The notes under the pieces were generated by a model. The model saw nothing but the letters and a program-made list of their open reading frames with translations. It did no database searches and was not told the origin of the DNA. A stretch of 64,000 nucleotides of DNA from CADEEN01 sp963706685 (GTDB taxonomy: Bacteria > Pseudomonadota > Gammaproteobacteria > Burkholderiales > Burkholderiaceae_C), in the NCBI GenBank assembly GCA_963706685.1, contig CAVPMY010000007.1, forward strand, positions 62,001 to 126,000, written 5' to 3'. This document shows positions 43,819 through 53,912 of this stretch, piece by piece (the stretch's first letter is position 1; every line of letters starts with the position of its first letter). The translations under genes were made by a program, and so were the position numbers.

Positions 43819-44211
43819 TCAATCGACGCGTCGGAAGTGTTCGGAGTAGCGCACCGTCACTGTTGCGGAGCCCTCGTTGAGCAGCCAGGGCCGGATGCGG
43901 TACGAGCGGACCCCGCTCTGGTGCATCGGGTCGGCATCGGCGATCGCGCGGGCTTGCGCCATCGATTCGGCGCGAACGATGATCATGCCCTCGCCGCTCC
44001 ACTGCTGCTCCGCGTCGTCGGCGAAGGGCCCCGCCGCAAAGGTGATGCCGCGGGCCTCGAGATCCTTCTGGTACGCCAGATGCTCGCCCAGGTGCTGCGC
44101 CAAGGCATCGATGGCGCCGGTGGGCGTGGTCAGGATCACATAGAGCCGTTTGGCCAGAACGCCTTTGGCGCTCACATGATCGATATGGTCTTGCCAACTG
44201 TTCTTGCTCAT
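43819..44211 (-). CDS. YciI-like protein
   Basis: 130 residues from ATG 44211. Family features: LYVILTTPTGAIDALAQHLG, HLAYQKDLEARGITFAAGPF, IIVRAESMAQARAIADADP, H and the final W of YRIRPW. YciI-like proteins have a dimeric alpha+beta barrel fold and include dehydratase- or isomerase-like pathway enzymes such as muconolactone isomerase relatives. In a dioxygenase locus a lactone or acyl intermediate is a plausible substrate; this is inference. Confidence 0.82.
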   Translation of the reverse strand: MSKNSWQDHIDHVSAKGVLAKRLYVILTTPTGAIDALAQHLGEHLAYQKDLEARGITFAAGPFADDAEQQWSGEGMIIVRAESMAQARAIADADPMHQSGVRSYRIRPWLLNEGSATVTVRYSEHFRRVD

Positions 44212-44270
44212 GTCGTGTCTCCGATTGCACGCCGGTCGTGAAGTGGGCAATGACGTCAACAGGTCGCCAT

Positions 44271-45591
44271 TCAAAGCAGGGCCAGGCTGATCTGCGGAAA
44301 CGCGATCAGCAGCACCAGTACGAGCAGCATCACCAACGCAAAGGGCAAGGCGCCCATGAAGACGTCGTTCAAGGTCACCGAGGGATCGTCGATCGTTGCC
44401 TTGATGACAAAACACGAGATGCCAAACGGCGGCGTCAGCAGGCCGATCTCGGCGCCGACGACGGTGACGATGCCGAACCACACCAGATTGATCTGCAACG
44501 GCTCCAGCGCCGGCAGGAACAGCGGCACGACGATCAGGATGATCGAGGCGGTGTCGAAGATCGTGCCCAGCGCCAGCAGCAGCAGCACGTAGAGCACCAT
44601 GAAGCCGGCGAAGGTCAGCTGCATCGTGCCAAGCCACTCGCCGAACAGCGTCGGCAGGCCGGCGATGCCCAGCATGCGGCTGTAGATCGACGCGGCGATG
44701 ATCAGGAACAGGATGTTGGCGGTGATGTGCCCGGTGTCGACCAGGGCACCCCAGATCGCGCGCCCGGTCAGCCGGCGCTTGAGCCAGCCCAGGATGGCCG
44801 CGGCCACGGTGCCCGCGGCGCCCGACTCGACCGGCGTCAGGATGCCGCCGTACAGGCCACCCAGCACGACGACCACCAGCAGCAGCACCGGGCCGAGCTT
44901 GACCACCGCATCGCGCGCCAGTGATGGCCAGCGGCGGTCGCTGGCCAGTGGGCGCCTCGCCGCCGACAAAGCGCGGCCAGAAGGCGGCGAACAACACGAT
45001 GGCGATGCAGAAGGCCACCGCCAGCAGGATGCCCGGCAGCACGCCGGCCAGGAACATCGCGCCCACCGACTGCTCGGTGACGACGGCGTAGATGATCAGC
45101 ATCACGCTGGGCGGAATGATCATGCCCAGCACCGAGCTGCCGGCGACGATGCCGACCGTGAAGCGCTTGCCGTAGTGGTAGCGCCGCATCTCGGGCACCG
45201 CGACCTTGGCGAACACCGAGGCCGACGCGATCGACGAGCCGGTGACCGCGGCGAAGATCGCGTTCGCCGCGACCGTGGCCACGCCGAGGCCGCCGCGCAG
45301 GCCGTGGAAGACATCGTTGGCGAACTCGTAGACGTCGCGCCCGAGCCCGCAGCGGCTGACCACCAGGCCCATCATCACGAACAGCGGCACGGTGGCAAAG
45401 GCCTCGTCGGAGATCGAATCGGCAATCGCCAGCCCCAGCAGGTTCAGCGGCAGCGCGAGGTTGCCCTTGAGCAGCAACACGCCGACGAACGACACCGTGC
45501 CCAGCGCCACGGCGATGTGCACGCCGGCGTAGATGAAGGTCACGATGGCGATCAGCGAGGCGATGCCGACCGTGGTGCTGCTCAGGTCCAT
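44271..45591 (-). CDS. TRAP transporter large permease DctM, second system (frame disrupted)
   Basis: About 440 residues in two frames that meet near 44,950. The first part has NAIFAAVTGSSIASASVFAK and IIPPSVMLIIYAVV; the second has GGLYGGILTPVESGAAGTVA, IFDTASIILIVVPLFLP and GLLTPPFGISCFVIKA. The 12-helix DctM fold is clear and no sequence is missing. It follows the DctQ gene by 81 bases and belongs with the DctP at 46.2-47.3 kb. Confidence 0.83.
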
Positions 45592-45672
45592 GCGGGTCGA
45601 ACGTTCAGGGGTTGCGAGCGACGGTGGCGATCGCGAACGCGCGTAGAGCGGCGACGCTGGCGTGGCGGCGGA

Positions 45673-46218
45673 TCAATCTCTGGCCGCGCGTCGCAGCGCG
45701 CGCAGCGACTGGCGCAGGAACTCGATCAGGCATACCGCCAGGCCGATCACGATGATCGTCTTGACCGGCCAGACGACGACGGTGAACACGCCCTGGTTGC
45801 CGAGATAGGACTCGCGCTGGATCGCCTCGACCAGCAACGGTGCCGAGCCCCATACGCACAGGCCCATGTAGACGGCGCCGAGCAGCAGGAAGGCGGCCTC
45901 CATCGCCTGCGCCACCTGCGGGCGACGGGCAGTGACCCAACCCAGCATCGAGTCGGCGCGCGTCAGCTTGCCGTTGCGGATGGCGTCGGGCAGTTGCGAG
46001 AAGACGATGCCGACGATCGAGATCTGGATCATCTCGGTGACGCCGGCGATCGGATGGGCAAAGAAGCTGCGCCCCAGCGCGTCGGCGGTCACGAGCAGGA
46101 TCAGAAACAGGATCCACACCGACCCGAGCGCGTTCATGCCGACGATCACGGCGCCGAAGGCGGTTCGGGGTGCTTTCACGCCCGCGTCGTTCGCGGGCCG
46201 GGTCGGTGAGGCAGTCAT
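45673..46218 (-). CDS. TRAP transporter small permease DctQ, second system
   Basis: 181 residues with four helices: MNALGSVWILFLILLVTADA, GRSFFAHPIAGVTEMIQISI, LLLGAVYMGLCVWGSAPLLV and TVVVWPVKTIIVIGLAVCLI. The frame is clean. It links the receptor to the DctM channel. It begins 12 bases after the receptor stop. Confidence 0.88.
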   Translation of the reverse strand: MTASPTRPANDAGVKAPRTAFGAVIVGMNALGSVWILFLILLVTADALGRSFFAHPIAGVTEMIQISIVGIVFSQLPDAIRNGKLTRADSMLGWVTARRPQVAQAMEAAFLLLGAVYMGLCVWGSAPLLVEAIQRESYLGNQGVFTVVVWPVKTIIVIGLAVCLIEFLRQSLRALRRAARD

Positions 46219-46230
46219 CGGACCGACGCG

Positions 46231-47300
46231 TTACTCGCGGTCCCACTGGCGCTCGATCGGCTGCTTGGCGGCGCGCATCGCGTTCATGTAGTAGGAAAGC
46301 ATTTCCGAGCCCTGCGAGCCCTCCTTGTCCAGGCCGGCGGCCCATTCCTTGGCCAGGTTGGGCATGTCCTTGGCCCACTTCGTGCGCTCGGCCTTGGGCA
46401 GCTCGTGCACCACGCCGCCGGCCTTCTTGTAGTCGGCGACGCTGGCCGCGCCTTCTTCGGCGGCGATCTTGGCCAGCAGGTCGCGGTACTCGATGGCCAC
46501 GTCCTGCAGCACCTTCTTGACCTCGGCGGGCAGCTTGGCCCAGGTGTCGGCATTGACGGTCAGCACCTTGGTGTTGACCGCACCGATGTCGGCCTTGAGC
46601 ATGTTCGGCGCGACTTCGGCGATCTTGAAGGTGGCCGCCGCTTCGGGCCACAGCATGCAGGCTTCGGTGACGCCGGTCTGGATCTGGTTGTAGTAGCCGG
46701 TCAGCGGACCGGACACGCCGACCGCGCCCACCGGTGCGAGGTAGCGCAGGTTGAAGCCCGCGCCGGACACCTTCAGCCCCTTCATGTCGGCCAGGCCCTT
46801 GACCGCCGGCTTGCTGAAGACCTGGTAGGTGTCGAGCACCACCGAGTTGGTCAGGTAGACCTGGTTGTACGAGGCGAAGGTCTTCTTGATCGCCGGGAAC
46901 TTGTCGGCCATCTCGTCGATGGTGCGCGAGACCAGCGCCGGGTCGTTGGTGACGAAGGGCGTGGCGTAGGCCACCGCCAGGATGTTCATCTTGTCGCCGT
47001 AGATCGCGGTGGTGACGATGCCGATGTCGCCCAGGCCCTTCTGAAGGCCTTCGAGCACGCCGTTGGGCTTGACGATCTGGCCGCCCCAGGCCTGGTTCCA
47101 GCTGATCTTGAACTTGTTGTCCTTGGCCAGACGCTTGTCGACCTCGGGGATGTAGAAGTCGATGAACTCCTTGATCCACAGCGACTTGGGCGGATAGCCG
47201 TCGATCGCCGTCAGGTTGATCGTGGTCTGCGCCTGCGCGGCAAAGTGGTCGCGGCCAGCACGGTGGCGGCGGTGAGAACGATGGAACGCAATTCATGCAT
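46231..47300 (-). CDS. TRAP transporter substrate-binding protein, second system (frame disrupted)
   Basis: About 355 residues. ATG 47300 opens a signal peptide (MHELRSIVLTAATVLAAT) that loses frame near 47,245; the mature protein continues as TINLTAIDGYPPKSLWIKEF to the stop at 46231. Receptor features include TKVLTVNADTWAKLPAEVKK and CMLWPEAAATFKIAEVAP. The ligand is unknown, but an aromatic or organic acid fits the dioxygenase neighbour. Confidence 0.83.
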
Positions 47301-47323
47301 GGTCTGCTCCTGTGGGTCAGTGG

Positions 47324-48115
47324 TCAGTCGCCGGCTTTGGATCGTCGTGCAGCCCGGGCCGCTCTGAGAATCGGCGTCACCCGTGCGGGCTCCAGTGCCA
47401 CGGGCTTCGGCGCTGTTCCCGGCACGTCGCCCGACTCGAGAATGATGTTGGCCGTCATGCGGTAGTGCTCATTGAGCAGCGCCACGGCAACGTCGGCGTC
47501 GTGGTTGAACACGGCCCGCACGATGGCCTCGTGTTCGCCCTTCTCCTTGCGCTTGGGATAGATGCGCTGCACGGACAACTGGCGATAGCGGTAGGCCTGG
47601 TCGGCCAACTGGTCGCAGAAGCCGAGCAGCCAGCGTGAACCGCAGCCGGCGATGAGGCTGCGATGGAAGGCGCGGTGCGCGCGCTCCCATTCGGGGTTCT
47701 CGTGATACTCGTCCGGCGTGGTCGAGCGCGGAATGCGCGACAGCCGGTGCAGCGCCAGCACGATGGCCTCTTCCCAATCGTGCGCAAAGACCTTCATCGA
47801 CTCGCGCAGCCCGATCTCTTCGAGCCAGCAGCGGGTGCGGGTCAGCTCGATCAGGTCGGCAGCGCTGGCCGCGGCGACGCAGAAGCCACGCTGGTCCCGG
47901 CGCTCGACCAGGCCGTCCGAGGACAGCCGGTTGAGCGCCTCGCGCACCGGGCTGTGGCCGGCGTCGTAGCGCTCGCTGACGAACTCGATGCGCAGCTTGT
48001 GGCCCGGCATCAGTTCGCCGCGCAGGATGTCGCTGCGCAGACGCTCGTAGACGCTGCTGGCCAGCGTCGGCGACGAGGCCTCGTCGTGCAAAGCGGTGGC
48101 AAGAGATTCGGTCAT
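47324..48115 (-). CDS. GntR family regulator, FCD type
   Basis: 263 residues from ATG 48115. The winged helix is SVYERLRSDILRGELMPG through HSPVREALNRLSSDGLVERR; the FCD ligand domain follows with ELTRTRCWLEEIGLRESM and AHRAFHRSLIAGCGSRWLL. FCD regulators bind small acids and usually repress catabolic genes. It is divergent from the dioxygenase operon, and an inverted repeat overlaps that promoter. It also heads the minus-strand TRAP run. Confidence 0.9.
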   Translation of the reverse strand: MTESLATALHDEASSPTLASSVYERLRSDILRGELMPGHKLRIEFVSERYDAGHSPVREALNRLSSDGLVERRDQRGFCVAAASAADLIELTRTRCWLEEIGLRESMKVFAHDWEEAIVLALHRLSRIPRSTTPDEYHENPEWERAHRAFHRSLIAGCGSRWLLGFCDQLADQAYRYRQLSVQRIYPKRKEKGEHEAIVRAVFNHDADVAVALLNEHYRMTANIILESGDVPGTAPKPVALEPARVTPILRAARAARRSKAGD

Positions 48116-48178
48116 GGGCCTGGCATTCGGCGATGGACATGGGCGACACGCAGGCTTGCTTGGCCGCCTGCCGGTCAT

Positions 48179-48216
48179 TATCGATAAAAACACTTCAATT
48201 GCAACGTTTGTCGATA
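48179..48216. promoter_or_regulatory. inverted repeat TATCGATAAA...TTTGTCGATA, candidate GntR operator
   Basis: Ten-base arms with one mismatch sit at 48179-48188 and 48207-48216 in an AT-rich patch between the divergent GntR and dioxygenase genes. The right arm lies between the -35 and -10 elements of the plus-strand promoter, where a bound repressor would block transcription. Confidence 0.5.
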
Positions 48217-48227
48217 TTTTCTAGAAT
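48199..48227 (+). promoter_or_regulatory. sigma-70 promoter of the dioxygenase operon
   Basis: TTGCAA (48199-48204) and TAGAAT (48222-48227) are separated by 17 bases, a canonical spacing, in the only AT-rich stretch of the intergenic region. Transcription would begin near 48,234, about 65 bases before the dioxygenase start. Confidence 0.5.
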
Positions 48228-48299
48228 GCCCGCATCATCGGCGAAGGCTGCGATTCGCAGGCGCCTTCGGCTCCATCCCATTGCACGGGGAGTGCGCCC

Positions 48300-49166
48300 A
48301 TGCGCAACATCGACCTCGACAACATCACCAGCGCCGTACACGCCTCCATGCAAGGCGCGCCGGACGCGCGTTTTCGCGAGGTCATGGCGAGCCTGGTGAG
48401 CCACCTTCACGACTTCGCCCGCGAAGTGAATCTCACGCATGAAGAGTGGGCTGCCGGCATCGACTTTCTGTGGCGCGCCGGCCGGATCAGCGACGAGCAG
48501 CGCAACGAATTCATCCTGACCAGCGACGTGCTCGGCCTGTCCTCGCTGGTCGACCTGCTCAACGGCTCCCAGCAGGGCACCGAGAGCAGCGTCCTCGGTC
48601 CGTTCTACATCGCCGACGCGCCGCTGCTGCCGGTGGGCGCGAGCCTGGTCGGACGCAATGCCGGCGAGCGCGTGCTGTTGCGCGGCCGCGTGTCGGATAC
48701 GGCAGGCAGGCCGCTGGCCGGCGCGCTGCTCGACTTCTGGCAGACCGACGCCGACGGTACGTATTCGCAGATGGATCCGGCCCAGGACATCTACAACCTG
48801 CGTTGCCGCATGCAGACCGACGCCGACGGCAACTATGCCCTGGTGACGGTCAAGCCGCGCTACTACTCGGTGCCCTATGACGGCCCGGTCGGCGACTTGC
48901 TGCGTGCCGGCGCCCGCCATGCCTGGCGGCCGTCGCACTTTCACGTGCTGGTCACCGCGCCGGGCCATCGGCGCCTGGTGACCGAGGTCTTTGCCGACGA
49001 CGACCCCTATATCGACGGCGACGCCGTGTTCGGTGTGCGGCGCACCTTGGTCGCGCATTTCGAACGACACGAAGATGCGGCGGCGGCCGCGCCGTATCAG
49101 ATCGAGCCCCCTTTCAGTGAGGTGCAGTTCGACTTTCGCCTCGACCCCGAAGGGGCCGCGGCATGA
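48300..49166 (+). CDS. intradiol ring-cleavage dioxygenase
   Basis: 288 residues. An N-terminal helical linker domain (about 1-95) precedes the catalytic beta sandwich. Fe(III) ligands can be placed at Y165 (QDIYNLR), Y189 (RYYSVPYDGP), H213 and H215 (RPSHFHVLV). It cleaves a catechol- or hydroxyquinol-type ring between its hydroxyls to a muconate. The substrate cannot be fixed by eye; full-length linker and DFWQTDADGTY fit the catechol/hydroxyquinol 1,2-dioxygenase branch. Its stop overlaps the reductase start in ATGA. Confidence 0.9.
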   Translation: MRNIDLDNITSAVHASMQGAPDARFREVMASLVSHLHDFAREVNLTHEEWAAGIDFLWRAGRISDEQRNEFILTSDVLGLSSLVDLLNGSQQGTESSVLGPFYIADAPLLPVGASLVGRNAGERVLLRGRVSDTAGRPLAGALLDFWQTDADGTYSQMDPAQDIYNLRCRMQTDADGNYALVTVKPRYYSVPYDGPVGDLLRAGARHAWRPSHFHVLVTAPGHRRLVTEVFADDDPYIDGDAVFGVRRTLVAHFERHEDAAAAAPYQIEPPFSEVQFDFRLDPEGAAA

Positions 49167-49813
49167 GCGGCGATCCCCGCACGCGAACGCACGCCGACGA
49201 CAGCACGCCGCTGCGATCCGCACCGCCGGCGCGCTTGAGTGACGACGCGCTCGATCAGGTGTTCCGCGCGGCCCGCTCGCACAAGGCCTGGCTGGCGCAA
49301 CCGGTGTCCGATGCGCTGTTGCACGAGGTCTTCGCGCTGGCGCAAAGTGGCCCGACGAGCACCAACAGCCTGCCGATGCGAGTCGTCTTCGTGCGCACGC
49401 CGCAAGGCAAGGCGCGATTGCGCCCCGCGCTGCACGCCGGCAACGTGCCGAAGATGATGCAGGCTCCGGTGACGGCGATCGTCGCCTACGACCTCGATTT
49501 TCACGCCCACCAGCAGCGGTTGTTTCCGCTTCGCGACGTGGCGGCCGAATACCGCGCCGACCCCGAACATGCGCGAGTCACGGCGCTGCGCAACGGCACG
49601 CTGCAAGGCGCCTATCTGATGCTCGCTGCAAGGGCACTCGGACTGGACTGCGGCCCGATGTCGGGCTTCCACGAAGACATGGTCGATGCCGAGTTCTTTG
49701 CCGGCACCGCATTGCGCTGCAACTTCCTGTGCAACCTTGGCCATGGCGATGCGAGCGTGCTCAAGCCGCGCCTGCCGCGCTTTGCGTTCGACGACGTCTG
49801 CTCATGGGCATGA
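49163..49813 (+). CDS. nitroreductase-fold protein, RutE-like
   Basis: 216 residues. FMN-binding pattern: FRAARSHKAWLAQPVSDALL, AQSGPTSTNSLPMRVVFV, GTLQGAYLMLAARALGLDCG and PMSGFHEDMVDAEFF. The closest named relative is malonic semialdehyde reductase RutE. In a ring-cleavage operon it may reduce a semialdehyde or nitro/quinone intermediate. The 3-hydroxyacyl-CoA dehydrogenase gene starts 22 bases later. Confidence 0.85.
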   Translation: MSGDPRTRTHADDSTPLRSAPPARLSDDALDQVFRAARSHKAWLAQPVSDALLHEVFALAQSGPTSTNSLPMRVVFVRTPQGKARLRPALHAGNVPKMMQAPVTAIVAYDLDFHAHQQRLFPLRDVAAEYRADPEHARVTALRNGTLQGAYLMLAARALGLDCGPMSGFHEDMVDAEFFAGTALRCNFLCNLGHGDASVLKPRLPRFAFDDVCSWA

Positions 49814-49835
49814 ACGATTCAAACGAAGGGCGACG

Positions 49836-50762
49836 ATGAACAGCACACAACGGGCATTGGTCGTGGGCGGCGGGACGATGGGGCTCGGCGTGGCCGTCGT
49901 GTTCCTGGCCGGTGGCTGGCCCGTCGACGTCGTCTCGCCGACGGCGGCGACGCGAGACGGCCTGGCCAAACGCGTCGGCCAGGCCCTGGCGCGCCTGCAC
50001 AAGCCGTTCGATCCCACCCTGCTCGCCACCCACGCCGACTACGCCACCGTGCCGTGGCCGCAGACGAGCATCGTGGTCGAGAACGTCACCGAAGATCTTG
50101 ACCTCAAGCGATCGGTGTTTGCCGACCTGGTGCGCCTGAGCAAGCCGGACACGGTGCTGGCCAGCAACTCGTCGAGTTTCCCGATCAGCGATATCGGCCG
50201 CGGTCTGGCGACGCAGGACCGCATGATGGGCCTGCACTTCTTCATGCCGGCCTACCTCGTGCCCCTGGTCGAAGTCGTGCGCGGCGAAGCGACGAACCCC
50301 GCGCTGGCCGATCGCGTGTGCGAGTGGATGTGGGCACTCGGCAAGCGGCCGGTGCAGGTCAAGCGCGACATTCCGGGCTTCCTGGCCAACCGCATCCAGC
50401 ATGCGTTGATCCGCGAGGCGGTCAACATGCTGGAAATGGGCATCGCGTCGGCCGAGGACATCGATGCGGCGATCCGCTACAGCTTCGGCTTTCGACTCGC
50501 GGCGGCGGGCCCGCTGATGCAACGCGAACATGCCGGATGGGACATGTCTTTCGCGGTGGCCAAGAGCCTGTACCCCGACCTGTCGAACATGACAGCGCCG
50601 CCGCCGGTGATTGAGCGCCTGGTCGAGCGCGGCCACTTCGGCATGAAAACCAAGCAGGGACTGCACGCCTGGGACGCCGCCTCGATCGCCAAGGAGAAGG
50701 AGCGCTACGAGCAGGCCCTTCAAGCCGTGCTGGCGGTCTTCGAGCGCGAGGGCCTGCAGTAA
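49836..50762 (+). CDS. 3-hydroxyacyl-CoA dehydrogenase family protein
   Basis: 308 residues from ATG 49836. The NAD-binding Rossmann motif is GGGTMGLGVA (normally GxGxxG), and the catalytic His lies in MGLHFFMPAYLVPLVEVV with VASNSSSFPIS-like ASNSSSFPISDIG upstream. The C-terminal helical domain has DIPGFLANRIQHALIREAVN. It oxidises a 3-hydroxy acid or 3-hydroxyacyl-CoA. With the dioxygenase and reductase it suggests a short pathway ending in central metabolism. Confidence 0.9.
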   Translation: MNSTQRALVVGGGTMGLGVAVVFLAGGWPVDVVSPTAATRDGLAKRVGQALARLHKPFDPTLLATHADYATVPWPQTSIVVENVTEDLDLKRSVFADLVRLSKPDTVLASNSSSFPISDIGRGLATQDRMMGLHFFMPAYLVPLVEVVRGEATNPALADRVCEWMWALGKRPVQVKRDIPGFLANRIQHALIREAVNMLEMGIASAEDIDAAIRYSFGFRLAAAGPLMQREHAGWDMSFAVAKSLYPDLSNMTAPPPVIERLVERGHFGMKTKQGLHAWDAASIAKEKERYEQALQAVLAVFEREGLQ

Positions 50763-50783
50763 GTTGGCGCTACGGCGCGCTCG

Positions 50784-51338
50784 TCAAACGGCCGAATCGC
50801 GGCTCGCCATGAACTCGCGCAACTCGCGGTAGGTGTCGCTCGGCGTATCGCCGAACAGCGGGTCCGACGCTGACGGCGCCGCGCCGGCAACGACGGCCCA
50901 GTCCTCTGACGTGAGCAAACGCCGTGCACGCGGCATGATGTCGCGCTCCTCGGTGCCGATATGGTGCCGGTAGTAGGCCAGGTACTGGGCCGCTGCCGCT
51001 TCGATTTCAGCGCGGCTGACCATGGCATCGGCGACGACCTCGTTCAGCAGCGCCACCAGTTCTTCGCCGGCGAAAGCGATCACGCGATGCTCCTGCAGCA
51101 GCCGGTTGACCGGCAGCTGCAGCGCCGGCTCGCGTTGCACCAGGCGCTCGAAAGCGGCATCTTCGCGCGGGTGGTGAACGACCTGCGCGTAGCTGCGCAG
51201 GTACATGACGATGTCGCGCATGACGGCGTAATTCGTCGCCTCGCCTTCGCGAAACTCGGCGATCTGCGCGTCGAGCAGATCGAGCAGGCGAGCGAAACGA
51301 ACATGCTCGTCGTGCCAGAGTGCAATCAAGTCGGCCAT
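50784..51338 (-). CDS. hemerythrin domain protein
   Basis: 184 residues. A four-helix bundle with candidate di-iron ligands H12, H55 or H56 and E59 (VVHHPRED), H84 (LLQEHR), and H125 and E130 (YRHHIGTEERD). Such proteins bind oxygen or NO, or help repair iron centres. It stands alone and converges on the 3-hydroxyacyl-CoA dehydrogenase gene. The 200 bases upstream show no clear regulator site. Confidence 0.88.
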   Translation of the reverse strand: MADLIALWHDEHVRFARLLDLLDAQIAEFREGEATNYAVMRDIVMYLRSYAQVVHHPREDAAFERLVQREPALQLPVNRLLQEHRVIAFAGEELVALLNEVVADAMVSRAEIEAAAAQYLAYYRHHIGTEERDIMPRARRLLTSEDWAVVAGAAPSASDPLFGDTPSDTYRELREFMASRDSAV

Positions 51339-51539
51339 GTTGAACGTTGCGCGGTGCGGTGGATCACAGGGCAGTCTAGCCAGAACGGCAACACGGTTCC
51401 TGAATCTGCATCAAATCGAATGCCTTGACATTCGCCAGCCGGCAATTCGCGGGTTCTGGCGTGGCGCGCTCATACTGCGGCCATCGTCTGGGCGCTTCGC
51501 GGCGTCTCGACGTCGGCTCAGAAGCAAAAAAGGAGTGCA

Positions 51540-52920
51540 ATGCCGCGCGCAACCATCATGCGAGTAGGGATGCTGGCCCTGGTCATGCTGACCCTGCTTG
51601 CACTGTTGACCTCGACCCTGGCCCAGGACAAGCGGCCCGTGGTCTATGTCGCGCCCGTCGAAGGCATCATCGATCTGGGCCTGGCGCCCTTCATCAAGCG
51701 CGTCCTCGACGAGGCTACAGCCGCAGGCGCGGTTGCCGTCGTGCTGGAGATCAACACCTTCGGCGGACGCGTCGATGCCGCCGTGCAGATCCGCGACTCG
51801 CTGTTGAACGCACGCGTGCGCACCATCGCCTTCGTCAACAAGCGGGCCATCTCGGCCGGCGCCCTGATCGCGCTGGCCGCCCAGGACCTGGTCATGGCCG
51901 AAGGCGGCACCATCGGCGCGGCCACGCCGGTGCAGCTCGGACAACCCGGCGAGAAGGCCGAGGCCGTCGGCGAAAAAACCGTCTCCTACGTCAGGAAGGA
52001 ATTTCGCGCCACCGCCGAGAGCCGCAAGCGCCCGCCGCTGCTGGCCGAAGCGATGGTCGACGCCGACGTGGTGATCCGCGGCATCACCGAAAAAGGCAAG
52101 CTGCTGACGCTGACGACCGACGAAGCCGTCAAGCACAAGCTGGTCGATCAACGCGCCGACACGCTCGAGAGTGCGCTCGACAAGCTGGGGCTCGGCACGC
52201 CCGAGCTGCGCCGGGCCGCGCCCAACTGGGCCGAGAACGTGGTTCGCTTCCTGACCAACCCGGTGGTCAGCTCGCTGCTGATCACGATCGGCATGCTCGG
52301 CATCATTCTCGAAATACGCACACCGGGCTTCGGTGTGCCCGGCGCGCTCGGCATCACCAGCCTGTCGCTGTTCTTCTGGGGCCATTGGCTGGTGCAACTG
52401 GCCGGCTGGGAGGAGGTTTTGATCGGCGTGGCCGGCGTCATCCTGCTGCTGCTCGAGGTGTTGGTGATCCCCGGCTTCGGCGTGGCCGGGATGTTGGGCA
52501 TCGCCGCCATCATCGCCAGTCTCATCCTCAGCCTGGTCGGTACTGGAGATTCGGTGACTTTCATCGTCGGCGCCGCGTCGCGCGTGGTGCTGCGCGCTGG
52601 TCTTCGCATTGGTTGCCAGCCTGGTGCTGCTGCGCTTTCTGCCGCACCTGCCGTTCGGGCGCCGGCTGATACTGCGGCGCGGTCTGACCGCGGCCGAGGG
52701 TTATGCCTCGGCGCCCGAGAATGACCTGCAGTGGCTGGGCAAGACGGGCCGGGCGAGTTCACCGCTGCGGCCGGCCGGCATCGCCGACATCGAGGGTCGG
52801 CGCGTCGATGTGGTGTCTGATGGCGAACATATCGACGCCGGGCAGTTCATCAAAGTGACCCGTGTGGACGGCAACCGTGTCGTCGTGCGGCGGATATCGG
52901 ACATCAATGAAAAGGAATGA
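51540..52920 (+). CDS. nfeD: NfeD-type membrane serine protease (frame disrupted)
   Basis: About 459 residues. Signal/anchor MLALVMLTLLALLTSTLA is followed by a ClpP-class protease domain with ALISAGALIALAAQD-like NKRAISAGALIALAAQ (catalytic Ser) and a downstream Lys in ESRKRPPLLAEAM. Four to five helices follow, then one indel near 52,595, then a C-terminal OB-fold (GIADIEGRRVDVVSDGEHID). It works with the adjacent flotillin-like protein in membrane quality control. The FloA gene starts 3 bases later. Confidence 0.88.
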
Positions 52921-52923
52921 GAC

Positions 52924-53901
52924 ATGAATGAGATCGTTGGACTGATTGGAGGCCTGGGTTTGCTGCTGCCGGCGTTGGCGGTACTGGCCATCGTGCTGTA
53001 CCTGGTGCCGATTCCGCTGTGGATCGCGGCCTGGGCCTCCGGCGCCTACGTCGGCCTGATGACGCTGATCGGCATGCGCCTGCGCCGCGTGCCGCCCACC
53101 ACCGTCGTCACCGCGCGCATCAGCGCGGTCAAGGCCGGGCTCGACATTTCGATCAACGATCTGGAGGCCCACTTTCTGGCCGGCGGCAATGTCGTGCGCG
53201 TCGTCAACGCGATGATCTCGGCCGACAAGGCCAACATCCCGCTGCCCTTCAAGCGCGCCGCGGCCATCGACCTGGCCGGACGCAACGTGCTCGAAGCGGT
53301 GCAGATGTCGGTGCTGCCCAAGGTCATCGAGACACCGAAGATCGCCGCGGTGGCCAAGGACGGCATCCAGCTGATCGCCGTGTGCCGCGTGACGGTGCGC
53401 ACCAACATCGACCGCCTGGTCGGCGGCGCCGGCGAGGAGACGATCATCGCCCGCGTCGGCGAGGGCATGGTCAGCACCATCGGCTCGGCGTCGAGCCACA
53501 AGAACGTGCTCGAGAACCCCGACCACATCTCCAAGCATGTGCTGAGCAAGGGCCTGGACGCCGGCACGGCCTACGAGATCCTGTCGATCGACATCGCCGA
53601 CGTCGACGTCGGCGCCAACATCGGCGCCAAGCTGCAGATCGACCAGGCCAACGCCGACAAGCAGATCGCCCAGGCCAAGGCCGAAGAGCGCCGCGCCATG
53701 GCCGTGGCGCTGGAGCAGGAGATGCGCGCCCGCGTCGTCGAGGCCGAGGCCGAGGTGCCGCGCGCCATGGCCGATGCCTTCCGCCAGGGCAACATGGGCA
53801 TCATGGACTACTACCGCATGAAGAACCTGCAGGCCGACACCGCGATGCGCGACGAGATCGCCGGCACCGATGACAAGGGCGGCGGCAACCCGCCGGCGTG
53901 A
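52924..53901 (+). CDS. floA: flotillin-like protein FloA
   Basis: 325 residues with an N-terminal membrane hairpin (LGLLLPALAVLAIVLYLVPI and IAAWASGAYVGLMTLIGM), then an SPFH domain (FKRAAAIDLAGRNVLEAVQM) and an Ala/Glu-rich coiled coil (QIAQAKAEERRAMAVALEQE). The short C-terminus ends GGGNPPA. FloA organises membrane microdomains with its NfeD partner, which lies directly upstream. Confidence 0.92.
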   Translation: MNEIVGLIGGLGLLLPALAVLAIVLYLVPIPLWIAAWASGAYVGLMTLIGMRLRRVPPTTVVTARISAVKAGLDISINDLEAHFLAGGNVVRVVNAMISADKANIPLPFKRAAAIDLAGRNVLEAVQMSVLPKVIETPKIAAVAKDGIQLIAVCRVTVRTNIDRLVGGAGEETIIARVGEGMVSTIGSASSHKNVLENPDHISKHVLSKGLDAGTAYEILSIDIADVDVGANIGAKLQIDQANADKQIAQAKAEERRAMAVALEQEMRARVVEAEAEVPRAMADAFRQGNMGIMDYYRMKNLQADTAMRDEIAGTDDKGGGNPPA

Positions 53902-53912
53902 AGGAGAACATC

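Noticed and set aside
48300..49166. Naming the dioxygenase as catechol or hydroxyquinol specific.
   Set aside because: Iron ligands are clear but substrate-determining residues cannot be judged without an alignment.
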